A stretch of 64,000 bases of DNA from Lepus europaeus. Its lineage: Eukaryota; Chordata; Mammalia; Lagomorpha; Leporidae. The first letter of the stretch is position 1, and each line of letters opens with the position of its first letter. Location: the NCBI RefSeq assembly GCF_033115175.1, contig NC_084834.1:40220077-40284076 (forward strand). Direction: 5' to 3'. Shown in pieces: positions 12,179-21,713 of the stretch. The position numbers and the translations under genes are program-made. Under the pieces are notes generated by a model. That model saw nothing but the letters and a program-made list of their open reading frames with translations. It ran no database searches and had not been told where the DNA came from.

Positions 12179-12513
12179 TGGGGACAGCCTTGTGGTGCAG
12201 TGGGTTAAGACTCTGCTTGTGACACTGATATCCCATATCAGAACACTAATTCAAATCTCGGCTGCTGTGCCTCTGATTCAACCTCTTCCTAAGGCACTTT
12301 GCAAGGCAGCAGATGATGGCCTGACTGCTTAGGCCCCTGCCACCCACAAGGGAGACCTGAATGGAGTTCCCGGCTAATGACTTTGACCTGGCCCTGGCTG
12401 TCATGGTCATTTGGGAATGCAACTGCAAACAGAAAATCTTTTCCCCATCCATCTCTCTTTCACTTTGTAGCTCTGCCTTTCAAATAAATCAATAAACCTT
12501 TCTTTTTTAAAGT
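12179..12513 (+). mobile_element. CSINE, second of a tandem pair
   Basis: Plus-strand copy starting 'ggggacagccttgtggtgca' and ending 'tttcaaataaatcaataaac'. It sits about 10 bp after the preceding CSINE, so the second copy probably inserted into or beside the first one's A-rich tail. Confidence 0.85.
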
Positions 12514-12519
12514 TATATA

Positions 12520-14200
12520 CTCGAAAGATACAATGAATGGTAGAACATGTATAGCTAAATATTCCTTTTTCTAAAGACAGGGATAAGGAAACAGAAAGGA
12601 AGGTGAATTGGCCCACAACAATAGTGAAACCCACTAAGAAAACATTTAATCATAAAGTCCATTTCTGGCATCCAGAGCACGTGTGTTGGGGGAAGGCTTT
12701 GCAACAGTTTGGACATCCCTGCTGCTATGGCTCTCATGACCACAACCCACATTGCTTGTCTTTTTTTAGCAGAATCTGCACACTAGCTGCAGCTATCCTT
12801 GGCATGCACTGTATGTTGCACGAGACCTCCATTGTCTAAGGCCTCCACCTCAGCTTACTGCCAGAGCTTCATTGGGCATCATCCCATTGGAGGCTTCCTG
12901 TAGGGATTGTGACCCTGGCCTCCTAGGCTTACCTCTGAAATCTTGATGGAAGCTGCCATAATCTCACAACTCTTCCAAGCCAGTACCACATAGATGGTGC
13001 CAAAGCCTACTGGCAGCAAATGTTGCTGGGTTCGTGTTAACCACGGCTGCGATGGCTTCAGAGCACGTACTGAAACACCAGAATCCAAATCTGGATCTGG
13101 ACAGCAGGAAAGCCTCAGGGATTTTTTCTGAAAGAATTTTGCCTTGGAAGATCTTTGGATCAAATTTGTTTTTAAACTTCTGAGCCTGTGAAGGGAGCCA
13201 TGGCCTTGGAGACTTCTGAGATACTCTCAAGGCATCTTTACTACTGTCCCTATATGAAGTATTTGGGTTTTGATTTTTATAAAAGATATATTTATTATTT
13301 ATTATTTGCATCAGAATGGCAGAGCCAGAGAAAGGGAAGTAGGGAGGGAGGGAGGGAGGGAGGGAGAGAGGGAGAGAGAGAACCTCTATTTGATGTTTCA
13401 TGCTTCCAAATGGCTACAATATCCAGATCTGAGCCAGGCTGAAGCCAGAAGCCAAGAACTCCCTCCTGGTCTCCCATATAGGTAACAAGGGCCAAAGTAG
13501 CTGAATCATCTTCCACTGTATTCCCAGACTTATTAGTAGAAAGATTGATCAGAAACAGTGTAGCCAGGACTCAAACCTTCAGTCTGATATAGGAAGCTAT
13601 AGTCATAATCACTGACTTGACCATTGTACCACCTCACTGGCCCTGACTTTGCTGTAGTCTCTACTAAGCTGCTGCTCAAGTGTGTTCTCCTTGACCCCGC
13701 CTTTACAGACCTCTCTGCCCCTTCCTTAGCCTGGTTGTGAATTCCCCTGGTCTTTTTCTTCTCATTTATGCTCCTGCTCCTTACCCTAAAATCTACCAAA
13801 AGCAGCCAGTAACCTCCTCACTGCAGTCTTAATACTTTGATGGCTTGAAATAACTCACCAAATGCATTAATCCATCACTCAAAGACTCAAGGCATGGGCG
13901 TAATACAGCCAGCTTCTTTGCCATAGTGTGAAAGTGTGGCCCTTAGTCCAGTCCCCAAAAGAATCTTTACTTCCATCTGAGATTTCATCAACATGGCCCT
14001 CACTGTTCACATTTCTTTCAGCATTCTGATCTTTCGAGCCCTAACCAGACTTGCCCGCAGGTTCTGCTCACAGCATTTTAGGATTTCTCTAGCCTATTCC
14101 TCCAAACTCATCCAACTTCTTCCTATAAACCAATGTCAAAGGCATGTAAACACCTTAAGGTATAGTTACAGTATTGAACTCACTCCAAAATATCATTTTC
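12520..14200 (-). mobile_element. MaLR internal region
   Basis: GC-richer than its surroundings and lying between two MaLR LTRs in consistent orientation. Open frames here, such as 12,964-13,401 minus, do not match a protein family I recognise; MaLR internal regions normally carry only decayed gag-like sequence. A CSINE interrupts it at 13,280-13,644. The assignment rests on position more than on sequence. Confidence 0.5.
13280..13644 (-). mobile_element. CSINE with a (GGGA)n tract
   Basis: Reverse-complement CSINE: tail side 'aagatatatttattatttat', a purine tract made of gggagggagg units at about 13,338-13,381, body words, and head end 'ccacctcactggccctg'. The tract is an expanded and altered version of the normal CSINE (GA)n. 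Confidence 0.85.
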
Positions 14201-14590
14201 CTGCATTAGTCAGCTTTTCATTACTATCACAAAATATATGAGACAGGTAGACATTAAAAAGGAAAATAGCTAAATATGATTCATGGCTTTTGGGGCTCAC
14301 AGTCTAAGATCAAGGGCTTCCAACTGGTTTGGCAACTGATGATGGCATTCTTACTGGCAGAGTCTCAACATACAGAGAATTCCATGATAACAGACAGAAA
14401 GTGTGTATGTCTATCAGTTTCTCCTTCTGTTCTTGTAAAGACATCAGATTTCAATCACTGGACCTAGATCCTAAAAACCTAAACTCATCTAATCACTATA
14501 CAATGACCCCACCTCTAAACACTATAGTTGGACGAATTTTCTACCATTGATATCATTAACAAGAATTGGGGAAGTAAACTCTAAGCTAGG
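14200..14590 (-). repeat. MaLR 5' LTR
   Basis: Reads on the plus strand 'gcattagtcagcttttcatt', then 'actatcacaaaatatatgag', 'ggctcacagtctaagatcaa' and 'gaccccacctctaaacacta', the reverse-complement order of a MaLR LTR. It is the partner of the LTR at 11,225-11,660. Confidence 0.6.
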
Positions 14591-14932
14591 ATGGGAGGCA
14601 AAAACACAATCATGACAAGAATGTTAAGTTCTTCCTTTTATAATATTCAACTCAGAAAAAATTTATTACATTGATAAGTGGTGTTTTAGCAGATCGGACT
14701 AATAAAAGGAGAAAGAACAAGAAAATGAAAGGAGAATGTTTGCTTTTTATCACATTTTTTGATGGGAAGATAACAATTGATGAAGATAAATGAGCTGAAA
14801 ATAAAGATGTATGCATCCTATCCTCTCTCAGGGAAGTGCAACTGGCCAAACACATAGTTGTTCATGTTAGGGGCTACATTTCCTTCCTTCTTCCCACTCC
14901 CTCCCTTCTGTCCTTCCTTCCTCCCTTCCTTC

Positions 14933-15262
14933 AAGATTTATTTACTTATTTGGATGTCAGAGTTTCAGAGAACACCAGACAGACAGAGAGAGGGAGAGAC
15001 ATATGTTCTATCCATTGGTTTACTTCCCAGATTGCCACAATGTCCAAGACTGGGTCAGGCTGAAGCTGGGAGCCAGGAGCTCCTTCTGGGTCTTCCACAT
15101 GGGTGCAGGGGTCCAAGGATTTGGGGCCATCTGCTGCTGCTTTTCCTAGGTCATTAGCAGGGAGCTGGATTGAAAGTGGAGCAGCTGAGACAGGAAATAG
15201 TGTCCCTATGGGATGGTGCTGATGGCAGAGGCTTTATCCATTACACCAGATGCCAACCCCCA
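14933..15262 (-). mobile_element. CSINE
   Basis: Reverse-complement copy: 'caagatttatttacttattt' tail side, (GA)n, the core 'gggagccaggagctccttct', and head end 'ttacaccagatgccaacccc'. Preceded by a cttcc/tccc-rich pyrimidine stretch at about 14,880-14,935. Confidence 0.85.
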
Positions 15263-15363
15263 AGGATATCCTTTCTAAGGAAGTCCAGAAATGATGAATC
15301 CATAATGTTAACTCACTTAGGGGAAAACTTATGTAATGCTAGGAAGAACCAAAATACAAACTG

Positions 15364-15705
15364 GGCCGGCGCCGCGGCTTACTAGGCTAATCCTCCGCCT
15401 TGCGGAGCCGGCACACTGGGTTCTAGTCCCGGTCGGGGCACCGATCCTGTCCCGGTTGCCCCTCTTCCAGGCCAGCTCTCTGCTGTGGCCAGGGAGTGCA
15501 GTGGAGGATGGCCCAAGTGCTTGGGTCCTGCACCCCATGGGAGACCAGGAGAAGCACCTGGCTCCTGCCATCGGATCAGCGTGGTGCGCCGGCCGCAGCG
15601 TGCTACTGCGGCGGCCATTGGAGGGTGAACCAAGGGCAAAGGAAGACCTTTCTCTCTGTCTCTCTCTCTCTCTGTCCACTCTGCCTGTCAAAAATTAAAA
15701 AAAAA
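15364..15705 (+). mobile_element. Young-type CSINE with perfect 13-bp duplication
   Basis: Full-length copy with 'gggccggcgccgcggcttac' start and A tail. Flanked by perfect aaaatacaaactg repeats at 15,351-15,363 and 15,706-15,718. Retained CpGs and an identical duplication indicate recent insertion. The 120-codon frames on both strands are SINE artefacts. Confidence 0.95.
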
Positions 15706-15719
15706 AAAATACAAACTGC

Positions 15720-17225
15720 CAGTGGAACCAGAAGCTGGACCCAGTGAGGATATAGGTCTAATGTTTTAAGGCAGAGATACAGTAAACTTGAAAGTAGGTT
15801 TACAAATGTGTTGGGTATTCAGGCAGTGTCACAGATAGCCTTAGGAGAGTTGTCATCTCTCATGTTCTAATACTGAGTGTTTCAGGCAGGCAGGAAGTGT
15901 GAGTTTGAGGATAATATAATGGAGTGGACAGTGAGGCAGATACACCCTAAGTTTCCTAAAGGTGATGACTATCTTTCAAAACAATGTGGAAAAGTGGTAA
16001 AGGATACATGGAATGAGACAGTTTTTTTATGAAGCAAATATATAGTTACAATAAATGACAAAATAGTGATGATGAAGTTCGGGTAGATGTTAATCATATC
16101 CTACTTATTTACCACTGAACTTCAGGTCAACTGAAGCAAGTAAATAATTTTACACATGTATTTTGGATTTTGGATATGCATTGTTGATAAATTGGATATG
16201 GGTTTTGAGGAGCAAAAAATAAAGAAATAAAGGCAGCATTTCACCAACGTTTCTTATCTAAGCAACTTAGTGAGTGATGATGACAATTACTGAGATGGAT
16301 TACAATAGCCTTCAAATCATGGCTTAGTAAATCTTAAAAGTCTGAGACACTTAAGAAATGTCTGTTAATAAAATGTTCATCATAATTTTAAGACATTGAG
16401 TACTTACTTGATTCTTATTCTCTCAGGTGATGTTGTTCAGATATCACACACCCTTTGATACCATCATTTCTCTGTTGGGGAATAGAATGGTAATATGAGT
16501 TTTCTGTGCTCAAAAATTTCTGCTTTAATTTCTAATTCCATAAAAGAGCTATACCCCCATAAGAAAAAAAAAAAGCATTCTAGTTTCTTCCATAATTTAA
16601 AAGCTTAATGAAAAAAATTTCAGCCTTTCAAATGAAACTGACACAGTCATATAAAGTGACAAACTACCAGTCTTAATTGAAGAGAAATGGATGGCCAGAA
16701 TAACTCTTTATGAAACCAGGGGCTAGAAAGCATCTTCCTTGCACAAAAGCAAATTTTCTGTGACTGCCTAACATAATAACATCCCATAATATGTTTTTGC
16801 CTATCAATTGTATAGTAGCTTACAATCCCAAAATAGTTGCTTTTGAAAAAAAAAAAATTAATGAGCTGTCTTCCTAGAGTTTCTGGTAAACTTGGATAGA
16901 ATCGGCTGTAGCCAAATCTGTGACTGGAGCCTTGCAGATCACCTCAGATAGACCCAAGAATGCCTTATAATTCATTATAATGTTAAATGACACACCTCTG
17001 ATGCTGTTTCAGTAGTCAACTTTGAACATGTGATGTATGTAAGGACATGATTTATTAAGATATGTGCTCAAAGGGTTTCCTCACCTCTTTCCTCTGCACC
17101 TGTCATGTTCTGTCACTGTTCTCTCTCAATTACCCTAACTCCATAACTTCTGGGACCCTGTTTTGTAAGTGGAGGTTGATTTAGGCCTTGACATGACTTG
17201 CTCTTTATCCCAAAGACCTACAGTT
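15720..17225. other. Unique sequence, no gene seen
   Basis: AT-rich, no recognisable repeat structure, no long open frame. The last ~200 bp are less AT-rich and may be a decayed repeat that I cannot name. Confidence 0.5.
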
Positions 17226-17237
17226 AATAATAAATGC

Positions 17238-17576
17238 TTTAGGCCGCTGCTGCGGCTCACTAGGCTAATCCTCCACCTGCAGCACTGGCACCCTGGGTTC
17301 TAGTCCCGGTCGGGGTGCTGGATTCTGTCCCGGTTGCCCCTCTTCCAGGCCAGCTTTCTGCTGTGGCCCGGGAGTGCAGTGGAGGATGGCCCAAGTGCAT
17401 GGGCCCTGCACCCGCATGGGAGACCAGGAGAAGCACCTGGCTCCTGGCTTCGGATCAGCGCAGTGCGCCGGCTGTAGCGGCCATCTAGGGAGTGAACCAA
17501 CGGAAGGAAAACCTTTCTCTCTGTCTCTCTCTCTCACTGTCTAACTCTGCCTGTCAAAATAAAAAAATAATAAAAA
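17238..17576 (+). mobile_element. Young-type CSINE in an inverted-repeat arm
   Basis: Full-length copy with head 'ggctcactaggctaatcctc' and an A/T-rich tail. Perfect 12-bp target-site duplication aataataaatgc at 17,226-17,237 and 17,577-17,588. The insertion site is the edge of an arm of an inverted duplication (17,585-17,652). Confidence 0.93.
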
Positions 17577-17584
17577 AATAATAA

Positions 17585-17652
17585 ATGCCATTGTAGGATA
17601 TATTTATCCATTCATCATTGGATAGATATTATAATTGATGTTATGTACAAAT
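17585..17652 (-). repeat. Inverted-repeat arm A (ancient L1 ORF2 fragment)
   Basis: Its reverse complement matches 18,895-18,966 with about two substitutions over 57 bp and one 13-nt gap. Both contain an ancient L1 ORF2 3'-end motif, 'caatgatgaatggataa'. The two arms share differences from usual L1 sequence, which suggests local inverted duplication more than two independent insertions. Confidence 0.7.
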
Positions 17653-17749
17653 CTCAGGAGGTATTATCAGTGTTTTTGTAAGAGTAATCATGTGAAGGAA
17701 ATTATTAGGATATTTCAGTAAAAATATGATCAATAAAAAAAGAAATTAT

Positions 17750-17844
17750 GCAGGTGGGAGGGAAGTTATGGAGGGGGGGGAGCCATTGTAATCCATAAGC
17801 TGTACTTTGGAAATTTATATTCATTAAATAAAAGTTTAACAAAC
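17750..17844 (+). mobile_element. Very short rabbit L1 3' end with duplication
   Basis: A 95-bp fragment of the rabbit L1 3' UTR: 'gcaggtgggagggaagttat', then 'ccataagctgtactttggaa' and 'attcattaaataaaagttta'. Flanked by perfect aaaaagaaattat at 17,737-17,749 and 17,845-17,857, so this is a genuine, extremely 5'-truncated insertion, not a broken larger one. Confidence 0.88.
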
Positions 17845-17899
17845 AAAAAGAAATTATAAAATAGATTCAAGTGTATATTCTGAGCTTAAAAAGTACCAA

Positions 17900-19094
17900 T
17901 AACTAAAATAAAAAATTTATCAGAGAGTATCAAAAGCAGATTTTATCAGAGAGAAGAAAGAGCAAATGTGAAGACAGATCAATTTAGATACCAGTCTAAG
18001 GAACAGGCAAATAAATGAAAGGATATAAATAGACTCAGAGATCAGTAAGACACCGTGAATGGCACCAACACATGTCTTATGAAAAATACTGGATGGAGAG
18101 GAATGAGAAAAGGAGGACTAACAAATATTGGAAAAACTATTATTAGAACATTTGAAATTTAATTGAAATATATAGCTACACATACAAGAAGTTTAATACA
18201 TGTCAAGTAGTATAAACATGAAGAGATAAAATTTCTAAGTATAAGAGATAAAAATGACAAACTCTTAGAAGAAAACATTTGTGTCAATTTTAGTGACCTT
18301 GAATTAGGCAATAATTTCTCAGATATAACACATAAACCACAAACAACCAAAGAAAAACAGATAACTTGGATTTCATTAAAATTAAAAACCTCTGTGAGCC
18401 AAAACACACTGTGAGAACGTGAAATTCAAACCACACAAAGAAAGAAAATATTTGCAGATCACATTTCTGAAATAAATTTTGTATACAAAATATACAATAT
18501 TCTTGAAACTCAACAAGTGAAAGACAATTTTAATCCAACTAAAAACTGAAGTATTTGAATAGACATTTCTCTAGAAATTGTTTTAAGGTTGCAATAAACA
18601 CATGGAAAGTGTCCAATATAATTAGTAATTGGGGGAATGCAAAGCAAAACCACAATAAAATCACTTCAAAGTCACTAGGACACCTATAATCAAAAAAAAG
18701 GACAAGTGTTGGTGAGGATATGAATAACCCTTTTCCTAATGCTAGTGATATCATATAGTACAACTGTTTGACTCAAAAAACAGTTTGATAGTTATTCAAG
18801 AAATTACTGGATGTTGCTATATAGTCCAGAAATTTTTCTCCTAAGTATAACTCAGGGCAATCAATAATATGAGTCCATACAAATATTTGTACATAAATAT
18901 GCACAATAACATCAATTGTAATATCTATCCAATGATGAATGGATAAGTATATCCTACAATGGCATATTATTTAGGTTGGATAATTGGATATTTGCATGCA
19001 AATATGTATATAAAATAAAACTGAATGATAATCTTTGTCTTACAGATAGTGTTTTGTCACACACAAAAAAATATGCATTAAATAACCCAAAATA
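17900..19094 (+). mobile_element. Ancient L1 (L1M-type) ORF2 3' portion
   Basis: Successive words follow L1 ORF2 and its end: 'gcagatcacatttctgaaat', 'gaatagacatttctctagaa', 'aatgcaaagcaaaaccacaa', 'caagtgttggtgaggatatg', 'aaaaacagtttgatagttat' and 'tgaatggataagtat'. Many stops and indels; no coding capacity. Old mammalian L1 rather than the young rabbit family. Confidence 0.8.
18895..18966 (+). repeat. Inverted-repeat arm B
   Basis: Part of the plus-strand ancient L1 and in its expected place relative to neighbouring L1 words, so this is the native arm. It is the inverted match of 17,585-17,652. Confidence 0.7.
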
Positions 19095-19392
19095 AGGGAT
19101 GAAGACCTAGATAAGACCCTATTTGAGTGCAGTTTCAAGTCCCACCTGCCCTACTTTTCATCCGGTTCTCTGCTAATGCACCTGGGAAAACACTGAAGAT
19201 GGCCTAAGTACTTGGGTCTTTGCCATCCCTGTGGGAGACCTGAATGGATTTCTGGGCTACTGCCACTGTTAACAATTTGGGGAGTGAACCAGCAGATGGC
19301 AGTTATCTTTCTGTCACTCTATCTCTCTGTCTCTCTCCCTCCCCCTCTTTCTATAATTCTTCTAAATAAATAAAATTAAAAAAAAAAGCTTT
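19095..19392 (+). mobile_element. CSINE, old, head decayed
   Basis: Plus-strand body words 'ctctgctaatgcacctggga', 'ggcctaagtacttgggtctt' and 'gtgggagacctgaatgg', then (TCTC)n and an 'ctaaataaataaaattaaaa' tail. The first ~50 bp barely resemble the tRNA-like head. Confidence 0.75.
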
Positions 19393-19612
19393 CAAAAAAC
19401 CAACAAAGTAGATTATGGACATATCTTAAAATCTAAAATTGTAAAGCTTTTTTGAAAAAAATTGATAGAAATATGTGAATTTGATTGAAGCAAAGTTTTC
19501 TTAGATAAGTCCAGAAAAAAATGCACCAAAAATAAATTAATTTTTTCTCAAAAAAATATTAACAAACTATAAAAGCATTACACAATTTGGGAAACAATGT
19601 TTTATTTCTATT

Positions 19613-19910
19613 ATTTATTTATTTATTAAAGATACATTTATTTTCTTTGAAATTCAGAGTTGCAAAGAGGGGAGGCAGAGGCAGAGAAAAATCTTCTATC
19701 CATTGTTTCACTGCCTGAATGGTCACAATGGACAGGGCTGGGACTGGCCAAAGCCAGAAGCCAGGAATTTCATCCCAATCTCCCATGTGGGTGCAGGGGC
19801 CCAAGGATTGGGCCAACTTCTACTGCTTCCCCAGGCACATTATCAGGGAGCTGGACCATAAGTGGAACAGCTGGGACATGAACCGGCTCCAAGGAGTAGG
19901 ATGTAGGATC
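19613..19910 (-). mobile_element. CSINE, head partly lost
   Basis: Reverse-complement copy: 'ttatttattaaagatacatt', core 'aagccaggaatttcatccca' and 'gggacatgaaccggctcc'. The expected head complement at the right end is not recognisable, so the end is approximate. Confidence 0.75.
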
Positions 19911-20234
19911 TGCTACTAGGGAAAAGGACAGTGAACTAAACCTCAATGACAAACCCACTGTTAAAAAAAAAATTCAGTCGTACAGAGCCCCCTTCAACCC
20001 ACTCCCACCTGGAGGTTTTGTAGCCTCCCACAATGAACTGCAGAAAGTGAAATGCAGCCACTTACAGAGGCCAGGAGAGAGATCTTAGGACCATGCCTTG
20101 AAGCTCAGAGTATGGCCTAGCATAATGAGACTGGGCACCTGATAAAGCCCAGAGGTCTGATGCTCTTAGACTGAGCATCAAGACTTATCCAACATCAGAC
20201 AGAGACCTACACTCAAGAGGGTCAGACTCATTCT

Positions 20235-21130
20235 GGCATGTGTCATTGCCAATCTCTTGTGGACTTTGGCACACACACACCTGGGACTTTGTGGGTATCT
20301 GATGTGGGATGCAGGTGTGACCATGCTGGGACCAGAGGGCTACCTTTTTAATTCTTCTATAGCCATAGGCATAAAGCAAGGAGCCAAGAAACTGTCCTGG
20401 GTCTTGGTGCTGGGGCTGATAAAGTCCTATGCTTGACAGAGCTGTTTCCATTTGGAGGCAAGTGCCTGTGGACAGAATCTCTGGATTCACTCTATAATCA
20501 GGCAGGGGCTTCAGTCTGGTAAGAATGCCTTGTTTTGGCATGTATTATCACCAGCCTCCTGTAGGCCTGGTGTACATCTCTAAGATTGCACAGGGTCTGA
20601 TGACTATGACAGTGAAGTGTGACCCATCAAGTGCTTGCCTTAGTAGCTGATGAGCTGTCTCTATCACCCCTGCTACAACCTTGGGCACACAGCAAGGAAT
20701 CACAGAAATGTTTTTCAGCATTGAGAAGATTCTAATGGTTTTCCTGTCTATAGGCCAGGACCTTCAGACAGAGCCTCTGGACCTCGTTCAGTGACCTATG
20801 AAGTTCTGTGATCCTCATTGAGCAGTCCTGCACTCTGGCCAGCATTGCCAGTGGCTGATAGGTACAACATCATGCTGTGCACTGACCTAAGTGCAGACAG
20901 ACCTTCATATGGTCAGCTTTTGTTCTACCCCTGGGTTGCACTGCTCTTGGTGAGATGAGGTCACTGTATGTGATCTCGCAGTACACCATTTCTGGAATGG
21001 ACGAGGAGCCTTAGCTGACCACAGACCAGGAAGAGGCATACAAGGCAGATTACCTCTTTTTAGGAATTTTGGAGGCACATACTAAACAACTCATCGACTG
21101 GAGCTTTGGTACAAAATTGAGTTTGGGGAG
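20235..21130 (+). repeat. Diverged ~300-bp tandem units in a GC-richer segment
   Basis: Similar words recur at a ~300-bp interval: 'ggcatgtgtcattgccaat' at 20,235, 'ggcatgtattatcaccagc' at 20,537 and 'ggccagcattgccagtggc' at about 20,836. The first two units also share 'gcaaggag'/'gcaaggaa' and a 'gacagaatctctgga'/'gacagagcctctgga' word at matching offsets. The third unit is weak. Such arrays are known in some L1 5' UTRs. Confidence 0.5.
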
Positions 21131-21353
21131 AATTGTAAGACTGAATTACTATAAGCATATTAATAGCAGACTTGGAGCAAAGTGCAATTTAGGGTGCTAT
21201 CTAGTGCTCTTATAGAAGTATCCAGGAGCTTAGAGAAAATATACAGACTGTTCATAATTTCTTGAAGAACACAAATGAAGTCAGATGACTAAGAATAATA
21301 TTTCAGTGTGCAGATGATGTTGTACACCAACAAGCATCAAGAACTTCCAGGGA

Positions 21354-21713
21354 GGGACTGACATTGTGGTGCAGTGAGATAGGTCACCACTTAAAATGCC
21401 AACATCCTATATCAGAGCTGCACATCTGATCCAGCTCTCTACTAATGCATCTGTGAAAACAGTGAATGGTGGCTGAAGTATTTGGAACTCTGACACCCAT
21501 GTGGGAGACCTGGATAGAGTCCCATAGAGTTCCAGGGTCTTGCCTTTGAGCCCCAGCCTCTTTAGCCATTTGGAAGTGAACCAGAAGATGAACAATCTGT
21601 CTTCTCTCTCTCTTTCTCTCTCTCTCCTTCTCTCTTCCTCTCTCTCCCTCTCTCCCAACTCCCTCCTTGTCACTCTGCCTTTCAAACAAATAAATTAATT
21701 TTTAAAACATAGA
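21354..21713 (+). mobile_element. CSINE inside ancient L1 sequence
   Basis: Plus-strand copy with 'gggactgacattgtggtgca' head, body words, a long (TC)n tract and tail 'tttcaaacaaataaattaat'. Open frames on the opposite strand here are Arg/Glu-rich translations of the (GA)n tract, not genes. Confidence 0.85.

Larger units (their letters stand above)
11225..14590 (-). mobile_element. Nearly complete MaLR (ERVL-MaLR) element
   Basis: On the minus strand the order is LTR (about 14,200-14,590), internal sequence (about 12,520-14,200 and 11,660-11,825), LTR (about 11,225-11,660). The two LTRs share the starts 'ttagttattcagagtttct' and 'ttagtcagcttttcattac' read on the plus strand, the reverse complement of the typical MaLR LTR 3' end. 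MaLR internal regions are largely non-coding relics. Three CSINEs interrupt the element. Boundaries are approximate to tens of bases. Confidence 0.65.

Noticed and set aside
21384..21689. Arg/Glu-rich 'coiled-coil' protein
   Set aside because: It is a translation of the CSINE (GA)n tract on the opposite strand.
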